Below are positions 12,001 through 20,339 of a stretch of DNA of 64,000 nt, piece after piece. A model generated the notes under the pieces. That model searched no databases. It saw nothing but the letters and a program-made list of their open reading frames with translations, and was not told where the DNA came from. Position numbers and translations under genes: made by a program. Origin of the DNA: Isoetes taiwanensis (taxonomy: Eukaryota; Streptophyta; Lycopodiopsida; Isoetales; Isoetaceae); contig JAJEKV010000073.1 of NCBI GenBank assembly GCA_021234155.1, forward strand, positions 184,001 to 248,000, written 5' to 3'. How positions within the stretch are numbered: the first letter of the stretch is position 1; every line of letters starts with the position of its first letter.

Positions 12001-12923
12001 TGATCAAATTCTGCCAATAAATGCTGAACTTCTGCTAGTACCAAACCCAATTGAGCATTTTTCACCTGGTACTCTTGGCTGACCTGTTTACATACAAGTT
12101 CCGAGTCTCCGAAGACTTTTAACTTTCTGATACCCCTTTCTCTAGCCTTTTGTAACCCAAATAACAAAGCTGCATACTCAGTAGCATTGTTAGTGTTTAA
12201 CGGTAGTACCTTACCTTCCTGATGTATGAGTGTACCTTGTGTGTCTCTAAGCACAATCCCCACAGCTGAAATTCCAAGTTTGTAAGAAACTCCTCCATCA
12301 AACCAAAGCAAGGCTTCTTGTGCATCTTCCACGTCCAGAAAGTGGCACCATAAAGTATTAACTTGTGCAATTTCTGATGTGCCTAAACTATATTCCCCTG
12401 GCGCTATTTGTTGCACTAATTCACATACCTCGGCAAAGTGCACATGTTTTTCATGCCCTTCCCTTCCTGGTTTAGGGTACAAGGTGGCTGTGGCGTACCC
12501 ATCTGAAATTGTGCAACATGTTCTTTCTTTGCTCCAATCATCCTTTGCATTGACTGCTCTAAGCCAAGTTCTTCCCAATAGCAGGTCATAGGAGCTAATA
12601 GATGGCTTCGTGTCAGGAAATGATATGACCATAAAATTCACGTGCGAGCTTACCCCTTTTACATTCAAACGTACATTTTCAGCTATTCCAATGGGACAGA
12701 CAGCTTGCTGATTAAATCCTTTTATTACCAGCGGGGTTGTAGATGTAACCTTCAATCCTAAGCTCAACATAATATGATATGGCATGACGTTTATTCCTGA
12801 GCCTCCATCAACTATGACATTGGTGATATCAAAGTCTCCAACTTGAGCAATGCAAGTAAACACACCTGGATCCTCTAATCCCACTTCTTGTACTAATAAT
12901 GTGTGTCCTTCATGGTGATCCAC
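9039..12923 (-). CDS. pol: Ty3/gypsy Pol polyprotein, Tat-like, order PR-RNH-RT-RNH-INT
   Basis: This is an open frame of 1294 codons. In order: an aspartic protease (VDGGSGINVM, near residue 38, then LLLGRTWL); a complete RNase H (LWFDGG, NATEYAAL, FGDSEL, NEHADLL, about 206-335); reverse transcriptase (VPVLKKNGKIRVCIDF, MPFGLMNAPATFQ, FLDDLCL, about 390-620); a second, degenerate RNase H whose first catalytic Asp is lost (FIAYVTVTEW); and integrase. The integrase has an H-H-C-C finger and a DDE core (GIDFIG, SDRGSHF, then GQAEASNK). An extra archaeal-type RNase H with decay of the native one is typical of the plant Tat lineage. Its position before RT is unusual to me. Pol is in a different frame from gag, so it needs a frameshift or a separate start. 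The intact frame suggests recent activity. Confidence 0.95.
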   Translation of the reverse strand: MDHHEGHTLLVQEVGLEDPGVFTCIAQVGDFDITNVIVDGGSGINVMPYHIMLSLGLKVTSTTPLVIKGFNQQAVCPIGIAENVRLNVKGVSSHVNFMVISFPDTKPSISSYDLLLGRTWLRAVNAKDDWSKERTCCTISDGYATATLYPKPGREGHEKHVHFAEVCELVQQIAPGEYSLGTSEIAQVNTLWCHFLDVEDAQEALLWFDGGVSYKLGISAVGIVLRDTQGTLIHQEGKVLPLNTNNATEYAALLFGLQKARERGIRKLKVFGDSELVCKQVSQEYQVKNAQLGLVLAEVQHLLAEFDQYSITHIPRKQNEHADLLCRQAMMQSLAEDCITENQLDKPKHYCEIFTIGMEPAIEHKEVSVTKEGEARALKIGIMANEEEKAELEKIFQQYVDCFAWDYSELKGIPKEVCEFHVNIKDGAKPVMHKLRRINPALLNLVKEEVEKLLKVGFIYPIENPSWVSAIVPVLKKNGKIRVCIDFTDLNKATLKDHFPLPFQDEILYSAAGKEAYSFMDGFSGFNQITVAEMDRPKTAFITPWGTFAMTVMPFGLMNAPATFQKAMAKAFAPALTNGLGIFLDDLCLANNRAEHIEMIREVLSLSQKSKVCLNPTKCTFLVSGGTLLGHYVSTAGIQISKEKINLLEQLPPPRTVKEVRKLIGMCSFLRMHIPKFSHIMAPIAKLTRVGKLSKGQSKHIIVAWDEVCAEAFKTLLEAMKVAQAIIPPDLNQPFIAYVTVTEWAIGVALCQRKEGKHVGVITYSGIQFDTLEAKYLTMKKYALALVFVFEKHQHMLQEQYTEVIMKKNPMLMIAGKTLKKAKHHRWQVFLQQFDFVVKPPTALSNPSLYLPYAFMAEDLTGEEETMEKCQVNFAQVQDSWMLPYKLMLSGKRLPAHYSKSERKRCQEQLKNYVLVGDILCRVNMEGVVQRCLNEEEQNHALSSCHFAVCAGHFAGRATALRVLRAGYFWPTVFRDSFQFVRKCHSCQIYGPKQMNFATLTSFPATGPFHKWGIDFIGPLPTTLAGYQYILMATDYFTKWVEAIPARSANAQVTSSFIFHNVCCRFGIPLVIVSDRGSHFLNEVMQELAERLKFNHKFSSAYYPQCNGQAEASNKQLIQILKKVVNDVGKDWYTHMNPALWAYRTHVKTSTGYSPFQLVYGREAILPIEIELPSLRVAAAYQVSAPMEVSDRLLELEALEESRHLAYLAVQIKKAKDQKYFRAKFGEAELFNIGQLVLKWNKARENNSKKFEALWEGPFVVHQVAGYHSYWLADLQGYELPNPTNGSQLKAYWP

Positions 12924-12955
12924 AGCTGCTGCTGGCTCAATGGGTTCAATCAGCC

Positions 12956-14545
12956 TTATGAAACCTTGTCTAAACGAGGTGCTTCCCTAAACAAGGTTAG
13001 CAAATCCAAACTCACCTTAGTGTTTCTGAGTAAGTTTTCAACCTGCTTGTGTTCTTCCACGTCCTTCAAAGGCAAAGGTGCAGCAGGAATCTTAAGGGGC
13101 ATAGAGTTTGAGCTTTCCTCGCTGAAATGTACACGTCCCTTAATCTTACTAGTAGATCCAATATTTGTAGCAGTAGGAGCAGCAGCATCTGATTCCTTCG
13201 CTTGGTGCCTAGTGACAACACTAACTGTGGTCTCCTCCGGCTCGCAAACTTCTATCACACAAGAGCTAGTTTCAGGGGGTACATCTGATTCCTTCCTGCT
13301 GCCCTTACTTTTATGAAAAGACATAACCTGACAGAATTTAACGTCATGCCCCTGACCACAGTAAACACAAACGGGGCACTCCTTTCCAAAGTGTCCTGTT
13401 TTTCCACATCTAGGACATGGTCTCTTAAAGCATTTGCTTTCTTCATGGCCAACCTTCTGACAATTTTGACAAATCACATCAGGGCGTGAGATCCTAGCCA
13501 TCTTAAGCTCTTCAAGCAAGGTGTTTTGATTTTGCGCATGTTCTTTTTGCCTCCTTAATTCCTCTTGAGTTCTTTTGAGTTCCTCCCTTAAATCTACCAA
13601 TTCCTTCTCCATAACGTGCACCTCCTTTCTATCTGCCCTCATTCCCTTCACAGCAAAGCATGCCATTTCTTGCTCTTCTTCACTATCCTTGTGGACGGCA
13701 TAAACTGGTTGGGCATTTGGAATTCTCATACCTTTCCATGGGTTTTTCTGTGAGGCATCTGCGCAGTCTTCTCCGAAATCTGATGCCAAAGATTTAGCTT
13801 TCGTCAACAATTGTGCCAAATTAACAAAGTCTCCTCGCTTATTGAGCCTTTGCAATTTTAGTTGCACCCGCGGTCTGCTCTCTAAGCCAACAATAAACCA
13901 GTGACACAAGGTGAACAATGGGTACTCCATACCCTTTCCCTGCAAATCCTGCAGTATCTCGCAAATCTTTCACAGTATTTTGCCATGGGTTCATTCGAAC
14001 CAACTTTAAACTTATGCAATTCTTCTACCAATGAATCTGAACTGACAATTCCCCCATACCTTCTGCAAAATGAATCCTTGAGCTGCTCCCATGTATTTCC
14101 TCGTGACGTGATGAAGAACTTCATTACCATCCTTGAAATCTTCTCCTTTCATACTTTTCCCAAAAACTTCTACTTTATCTCCCTTCCTATAGCCATGGTT
14201 TTCATAATACTCTTCAAACTGGGAGAGAAATTCTAAGGGCCCAATGTCAGCCCAGTACTGGGGTGCTTTTGGGGCTAAAGGCGCCAATATGCTGTCCAAG
14301 TTAGCAGTAACCACTGGTGCTGAATCATTTTTAGGGATGCCAGGGTGCATAGGGCTAGCATGCATGGGTGCGGGGAATGATTCAGGACGAGGAGTATAAG
14401 GTGTAAAAGCTGCAGAAGTGGTTTGGTGCTCTAGGTCAGGCTCATGAATAGTTGGTGTATTGAAGGATGGTAAAAACGCAGGTGGTTCCCCTCGATATTC
14501 AGGCAAAAGGCTTTTCTCACTTTTGGTCTTACTTCGGGTAAACAT
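12956..14545 (-). pseudogene. gag: Gag of the Ty3/gypsy element, with two compensating frame breaks
   Basis: The start is ATG at 14545 (MFTRSKTKSEK). The first part (to about 14130) and the last part (13945-12956) share one frame. The middle gag core (WEQLKDSFCRRYGG, EPMAKYCERFARYC) reads in another frame between about 14130 and 13930, so two opposite single-base shifts must exist. The C-terminal third has a coiled, charged stretch, then three zinc knuckles: CQNCQKVGHEESKC, CPRCGKTGHFGKEC (both CX2CX4HX4C) and a shorter CVYCGQGHDVKFC. Gag ends about 33 nt before the first Pol ATG, with an open Pol frame running up to the gag stop. Assembly or sequencing indels are an alternative to real decay. 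Confidence 0.88.
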
Positions 14546-14589
14546 GCTCAGTCACTCAAAGGGTTCTCCAGGCAAGATCTCTAATTAGA

Positions 14590-14609
14590 GAATCCCGGTA
14601 GGACCTCCA
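14590..14609 (-). promoter_or_regulatory. Primer binding site, probably tRNA-Gln-like
   Basis: The plus strand reads gaatcccggtaggacctcca three bases before the LTR edge at 14613. It looks like the 3' end of a tRNA, including the CCA. The minus strand is therefore the primer-complementary TGGAGGTCC... site. The acceptor sequence ...GGACCT-CCA is closest in my memory to tRNA-Gln, which is an identification to verify. Confidence 0.65.
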
Positions 14610-14612
14610 AAA

Positions 14613-15899
14613 TGATGAGCCAAGCCTGGAGTTTATGGCTCACCTTCTATTAAGGACCTCCAAGCCAATGCCTATGCACTGGCCTATGCTAAGGAAATCT
14701 TCTTTTTTTTTTTTTTGGAAGGCTAAGGATACAGTATGGTAAATGACAAAATATGGGCAACGCTTCTATTTTTCAGTTTATACCTCCCTCACAACTCCAG
14801 TTTGCTTGCAGGAATGGAAAGACTTAAAGAATAAAACAAGTTCAGTGGCTAAATGAAGTTTGGATTGAAAAAGAGGCTGGGGCAAATGCAATATAGTTTA
14901 AATGTTAACTGCAAAACAACGTGGAAGTATGGCAGGGCAAATGTAGATAGGGAAAGCAGTGGTTAGTGATAACTATTTGACTACCAATCCAGCAAAAGTT
15001 AAACACAACAACACCTGTAATAGACACTCAAATTGACACAATGCAAGTGCAAATTTTTTATTGTCATTCCAACACAGTTACAGTTAATATAACTTCACCT
15101 TCTGGCTCATATATATATATATTTTCCTTTGCTGCAAATCTGAAATTTTCTGGAACCTCGACCCCAACAATAGCAGAATGCTCTTCAAAGAACAAGCAAG
15201 GCATTCTTCAGAAATGAGATATTCAACACGACCCCAACAGCAGCACTGAATTTTGATGTCACACTCTTCTTTTTTTGCAGAACTAACTCAAACTTGTAGT
15301 AGAATTTGAGCTTAGCAAATCCAAAAACGAATCTGCTAAACTACCTCGAACTTAACCATTCAGCTGATAGGCAAGGTCTTCATGTAAGTAGCAGGATTTG
15401 GGATTATCAAATCTGAAAACGAATTTGCCAAAGCACTCATGCCAATTTCTCCTTTCTTCCTAATATGATCTATTGCTTCCAAAATGCAGAACAGATAGTA
15501 AGTCAGAAAGCTTATCAAGATTGTATAAGGCGGCAGTCTTCTTGGAGGAGAAAACGCGCACCACTGAGAACTGTTTTCCCCTGCTTTATTCGGTCTGATT
15601 CTTCCTATTTTCATCTTGCTTCCACCGACCATGAATTCGATCTGCTCCAAGGATCTCGAGCGGTGCCGCTTCGAAACCCTAGTGTAAAAATAGAAGATGA
15701 AGGTACTTTGCGGATTTTTTCCCTTTCCCTTTTGTTTTTTCTTTTTTTTTACCCATTGAAATTTCAGATATTTGATGCCCCAAATACTTCCAGAATGCCT
15801 CTATGCCCTCAACATAAGGTGAATGTCATAATAACTGCACTGTGTTGGTATTCCATGCACTGCAAATGTAACAGTGATCTGTGATTTGTCATCCTGTGC
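14613..15899 (-). mobile_element. 5' LTR of the Ty3/gypsy element, main part
   Basis: It matches 7560-8854 almost base for base, including the same T-runs, the GCAG-containing stretch and the conserved end. It then breaks off at the sequence cctgtgc. The remaining end of the LTR lies at 19169-19310. It should contain the element promoter on the minus strand; I cannot place a TATA box confidently. Confidence 0.93.
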
Positions 15900-16845
15900 A
15901 GGACGAAAGATTGAGGCCAGATGCAATGTCCATGTTTTGAAACCATTAGAAACAAGTACTTCTTTAACTATTTGGCATATTTTAAAATACTCTCTATAAC
16001 TTGAGTGTGATTTGGCAAATTCTAAAATATTTTTTATAACTTGAGTACATGGTGCAGCACCTCAGTTTTTTTTCAATGCGTGTATCTTGTTTTCTTTGTC
16101 TGATTTTGTTAGGGCCCGAAGGGCCCAAATTTTTTTTTTTAACTACCAACATATAACTAACAGTAACATTATTAATATCTACAAACCATTGCATCCAACA
16201 CATTTAAATGAAAATCCCCCTAAAACCCCCTTTGGTTTGGGTGCATATTCACACGGGGGGATACGTAGGGCAGCGAGAGCCCCTAAAAATTTACAATACA
16301 TGTATAAAATTAACACCATTAAGTACATTCCCTCAAATCTTATAGTATTTTTCAAACCTCAATATACAGTATATAAAAACTTGTACAGGCATACCCCACA
16401 AATGAGGATCTCTATATACGGTCCAGATCAAGGAATAAAGGGCAAATATGCCCATCCAACAGCTCTGGGTGCCCGGAGTAACCCCCCGTGTGAATATGCA
16501 CCCAAACCAAAGGGGGTTTTAGGGGGATTTTCATTTAAATGTGTTGGATGCAATGGTTTGTAGATATTAATAATGTTACTGTTAGTTATATGTTGGTAGT
16601 TAAAAAAAAAAATTTGGGCCCTTCGGGCCCTAACAAAATCAGACAAAGAAAACAAGATACACGCATTGAAAAAAAACTGAGGTGCTGCACCATGTACTCA
16701 AGTTATAAAAAATATTTTAGAATTTGCCAAATCACACTCAAGTTATAGAGAGTATTTTAAAATATGCCAAATAGTTAAAGAAGTACTTGTTTCTAATGGT
16801 TTCAAAACATGGACATTGCATCTGGCCTCAATCTTTCGTCCTGCA
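15898..16845. mobile_element. Foldback element, copy 2, with inverted PPR gene flanks
   Basis: Left arm about 15898-16258 and right arm about 16487-16845 are near-perfect inverted copies around a ~230-bp centre. The inner core (from GGGCCC near 16110 and 16618 inward) is the same element as at 1.5-2.1 kb. The outer ~210 bp of each arm differs from copy 1. The right outer arm runs straight into PPR coding sequence at 16846; the left outer arm is an inverted copy of that PPR end. Identical 69-codon frames on opposite strands are a consequence of the palindrome. A transcript through it would form a very long hairpin. Confidence 0.85.
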
Positions 16846-17170
16846 TTTTCCCAAAGCATTCTAAAGCATGGAAGGTGTAACCATGCTGGACATACCAAAA
16901 AATGATTGTATTCCACAATCCAACATCCCGCATTGGCAATGTCTGAAAGAGTTCATGTGCCTCTTCCAAGCAACCACATTTTGCATACATGTCCACAAGA
17001 GCATTTGCTATATCACAGATCAAACCTGAAACCCTTCTTCATAATTTGCTCATGAATATGCCTTGCTCTATCCATGGCCCCAATCTCGCTTGAATGCTTT
17101 CAAAATGGCAAAAATACTCATGGTTCCGGCATTATTCTCGCCCAGATGTCGCATACATGTCCACCAATGT
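16802..17170 (-). pseudogene. PPR protein fragment (PLS type)
   Basis: An open minus-strand stretch from about 17023 reads IANALVDMYAKCGCLEEAHE, then TLPMRDVGLWNTII and ALECFGKMQDERLRPDA. This is the classic S/L/P repeat pattern of land-plant PPR proteins, which are organellar RNA-binding editing or processing factors. Further PPR-like blocks (VDMYATSGRE, ILKAFKR) occur out of frame up to about 17170. It is cut off at the foldback junction, where the sequence after PDAMSMF becomes the inverted arm. Confidence 0.85.
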
Positions 17171-17425
17171 GCTACCCACAAAAACAAAGAAATTTTGAAA
17201 CTAAAAGCAAGCCTTTGAAACTTGGATCCCATCACATACTCATGAATGTACCTCTTTCAATGGCCCTAATGCTGGCACACGCTTTTAAGATGCTTGAACT
17301 GCAAATGATCTGATTATGCACAAGTCTTCCCTGGCAAAGATATGATCAAGAGCATGCTTTTAGGCGTAAAACATAAATATGTCGGTCATTCTCACTATCC
17401 GATTGTTTTATTCTCGCAATAAAGT

Positions 17426-17566
17426 TCAATTGCGCCTCAGCCGTCCAAGGTCCACATTGGCCAAAACAATGGCACTCCAATTATAAATTGTGGCTTGTAG
17501 GACCTTAGTAAAGGCAGAATTTGCCTCAACAATACTTCCACATGCTCCAATAGCCTTTGTAAAGGA
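17426..17566 (-). pseudogene. Second PPR repeat fragment
   Basis: The translation reads TKAIGACGSIVEANSAFTKV, then TIYNWSAIVLANVDLG. This matches another PPR repeat pair (ACGSI-EA--F, NWSAII-A), but from a different repeat than the fragment at 16.8-17.0 kb. It lies in the same continuous 158-codon frame as the SSU72 fragment upstream, forming a chance chimeric frame. Confidence 0.75.
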
Positions 17567-17619
17567 TGATATATTCACAATGCCAACTTGCTTACATATC
17601 CCATTAACATTAGAAAAAG

Positions 17620-17870
17620 AAATAACGAGAATAAGACAAAGCTTTGCGGCGGGGATACAAATGAGGGTCTTTACGCTTGAGTCTTCAAAGATCAATCGAT
17701 ATGGAGTGCCAAAAGAGTACACATTTGGCTCTCGAATTGAAGGACCGGGAAGTTTTACATAAGCCCCTGTTCCATAAGAACTCACATCCATTCCCTGCTT
17801 CATTAAAAGTGCACATACTCCCACACTCCTGGGTGTGGACGAACTGCAAGAGCTACCCATGGTGGCAAGA
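17620..17870 (-). pseudogene. SSU72 phosphatase first-exon fragment
   Basis: The frame reads [12 protein letters not shown], then [38 protein letters not shown] and LIFED. This corresponds to the N-terminus of SSU72, the RNA polymerase II CTD Ser5 phosphatase. It includes the CX5RS P-loop (CSSSTPRS here) and the invariant YGTG-x-VKLPGP stretch. After FED the sequence becomes non-coding (probably original intron), while an alternate reading retains traces of the next exon. The start of the homologous region, near 17860, is altered relative to family members. Confidence 0.8.
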
Positions 17871-18599
17871 TCATAGCTTCCTGGATAAAAAAGCACCAAC
17901 ATTTAGCAATCTTGAACTAGCTACATTGAGGCTACAAACGTTTGCAAATCTTCTTAAAAAAATTCCACAAAAAAATTTCACCTGAGTAGACTGTAGAATC
18001 CGACCAAACACACCATCTAAGAGCATTTGCCGAGTCTCCTCATCTTCTACAGTGTTTAGTGCATCAATAAGCTGATATGGAGAAGCATTGTGCTACCATT
18101 AGCAATAAACTGCATGAAAGATTCAATGTTGGGCTCTAAAGAGGGGTCCCAAGAACGAAAAAGTTTGATCATGATCTAGAACTTTGTGAAGAACAAGCTT
18201 AGATCCTAGCATAACTTCCTTAATGTAGATTGAGTGGGACGGCATGGCACATTTTGAGATGTAATGGGAGGAGGGAGACAGATGTGTGGCATATGGCAGG
18301 AAATAAAGAATGGAACATTTTCCAAACTACTGTTGAAGCTTGAAAGGCTCATACCTTGATAAGACGGAAACGGTGGTTCTCGATGCTCCAAGAGCTTAAT
18401 CCTGAATTCGCTCTCGCGATACTTGTCATGCGGGTAAGCACAGCCCGCCACTAGTCATCCGGATCGTGAGAAGACGCTTTTTGCTCTCGGAGAAGGAAAA
18501 AATTTGCGTAAACAATTCAAGGTCTCAAAAATTAGAGAACGAGGCGATAAACCGGCGAAGATAGTTCTCGGGTGGATGAAAACCGGTGATTTGTGGAAG

Positions 18600-18722
18600 A
18601 CCCACAACAAAAATCACCAAAAGAAATAAGAATAAGACAAAACTTTGCATCAGATACAAATGAGGGTCTTTACGTTTGAGGTCTTCTAGTGTGACAGTTT
18701 TCGAAATTGTAACCCGCATCAA
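18600..18722 (-). pseudogene. SSU72 second fragment (duplicated segment)
   Basis: The translation contains LEDLKRKDPHLY, the SSU72 segment that follows the N-terminal exon. It runs into hydrophobic, intron-like translation. The same nucleotide block (cgtaaagaccctcatttgta and the following tttgtcttattc) is also present at about 17620-17690, so a piece of the SSU72 gene is duplicated about 1 kb apart within the mosaic insertion. Confidence 0.75.
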
Positions 18723-19168
18723 TTAGGAAGACTAAATGGAAGGTCTCAAAAAGCCTAAAGGGATGGCATGTTCAATCGCAATAAACATGCTCGTGATCGA
18801 ACATTTGTGTTGGAGCATTGAAGGATTCGCTTGGGACTATGGAAGTCTAATGAAGAAGCACCGCTTTATACGGACGCGCCGGTTCTTAGCCGATAGCAAT
18901 GGAAAACCCCGGCCTTATGGTCCTCGATCCTTGCATGTAAAATAAACAATAGTTTCTTATGAATATAGAAGTAGAGAACCCTAAAATGTCAAAATATTGC
19001 ATGTTTAAGGGGTTAACCATTGAAAAATATGATGAAAATTTATTAGCGTGTATGCGCACTCTAGATATACGCATTAGTATGTCCCATGAAATACGACAAA
19101 CAATCATATGAAAACCATAGGGAAAAAGGTATAAAAATACAAGGGAAACCCCCTGTTATTTTGCTACA

Positions 19169-19310
19169 TATTCTCTGCACTGCAAAGGTCCACTTGCGTA
19201 ACTGCAGAAACAAGGTCTACTCTGCCCCTAGAAACACACTAGCAATTTCAGACATAAAAACACAAGAACTAAAGAGAAAATAGATGGTGGATCCCAAACG
19301 GGATCCAACA
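19169..19310 (-). mobile_element. 5' LTR of the Ty3/gypsy element, outer remnant
   Basis: It matches 8865-9006 with no difference that I can see. It ends in GGATCCAACA and is followed by the target duplication CTTAG at 19311-19315. It is the displaced start (minus-strand sense) of the interrupted 5' LTR. Confidence 0.95.
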
Positions 19311-19488
19311 CTTAGGAAGGGAAATTATGATGATAAACTTATGCATGCGATCATAGACATAGGTTTATGCTAGTTAGATGACAAAGCATAGGGAGGAAGG
19401 GTACACAATTTGGGGAGATCCTTCTCTTTATCTCGTAGTTCATTGTGCTATTTATGAAATTTAAGGTAGCTTGAGCTTGTTTAGGTAG

Positions 19489-19625
19489 ATGGATAGATAG
19501 ATAGTATTGTTACGGCATGCCACATTGGCAGCATCCATGAGGACATATGACGGACCCCTAAAGACTTGAACACAAGATCTCTTAATTGTTAACCCAATGG
19601 ACTAGCCACTAAACTGAACAAAGGG
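19489..19625 (-). mobile_element. tRNA-derived SINE-like element
   Basis: Reading the minus strand: an A-box-like TAGTGGCTAGTCCATTGG, a B-box-like CTTGTGTTCAAGTC (19561-19576), and a 3' end containing GGATGCTGCC. It closes with TACTATCTATCTATC-type tetranucleotide repeats. The 3' ~45 bp closely resemble the end at 54281-54340. Pol III box assignment is by eye. Confidence 0.55.
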
Positions 19626-19629
19626 GAAC

Positions 19630-20313
19630 AAAAATAAAAGATAAGAATAAAATGTCAGCGGATAAGCGGAGACACATCGCGTGAAACAACTTGCTTAAGC
19701 ATAAGAACGCATTTCCAATTACTCCTCGAAGATCAATCACCTCTTACGAGGGGCAAGTAAAAAACAATGGTATGACTTAGCAATGTGACCTTGAGCTTCT
19801 TGGAGAACACGGTGATCTGCCACATCCACAACCTTTAAAGATTATCAGTCTTCGTCTTTTCTAGATAGTCCAAAGCAACCATCTTGCTGCAAGGTGTAAA
19901 GCCTGTTGTAACTCCGTCCAAGTACTTGGGTAAATTGCCAAAAACACCTGTTGACTTGTTAGTGAAACTTGAAAAGAGAGAACAACCAATCCCATACCTG
20001 TCTAATGGTGGTGATGCATAAAAATGCAATGCTCAGGTTCACGCTTGCATACTGGACACTGATCTGATATTATAGGTTTAAACTTATGGACAAGCACGTT
20101 AACCCAAAGACATCTATGAAGAATCTGCCACTTTAGGATAAAGTAGCTTACCTCATGCCCAAGACCACATCTGTTGCCATTGAAGAGGAAGAAGTTGAAG
20201 TGGCATATTATTATGTGTATTGTTGCTAGTGCGAACATGTACGTACGCTTCCATAGTATAGGATATCCTAGAGAAGGCATGGGATGAATGACACCTCTGT
20301 GTCCTTTAGACAC
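19630..20313 (-). pseudogene. L1-type LINE 3' fragment (zf-RVT region)
   Basis: The minus strand reads WQILHRCLWVNVLVHKF, then SDQCPVCKREPEH. This is the zinc-ribbon region near the C-terminus of plant L1 ORF2. It parallels WWQLLHRCLRVNVLVHKF in the LINE at 31.4 kb. The flanking sequence at 19640-19760 (aataaaatgtcagcgga...) aligns with the 3' UTR of that LINE at 31120-31200. It is a truncated, frameshifted relative of the same family. Confidence 0.75.
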
Positions 20314-20339
20314 TTGGCCATCGCAAGTGGTCTGAATCA

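Larger units (their letters stand above)
15900..19168. mobile_element. Mosaic insertion splitting the 5' LTR
   Basis: Comparison with the intact LTR shows that 10 bp (equivalent to 8855-8864) are replaced here by 3269 bp, with no target duplication at the junctions. Contents are the foldback element, PPR fragments on the minus strand, two SSU72-derived fragments, and unrecognised sequence from about 17.9-18.6 and 18.75-19.17 kb. The right end (ctgttattttgctacata) recurs in inverted form near 22672-22690. The lack of a target duplication plus a small deletion suggests capture during break repair, or gene conversion, more than simple transposition. Confidence 0.75.

Noticed and set aside
9378-12591. 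Seven plus-strand frames of 70-112 codons
   Set aside because: They lie opposite the long intact minus-strand pol frame and show no independent motifs.
16087-16655. A 158-codon and a 75-codon frame on opposite strands with the same protein sequence
   Set aside because: A consequence of the foldback palindrome; low-complexity, no domain, not conserved as a frame in copy 1.
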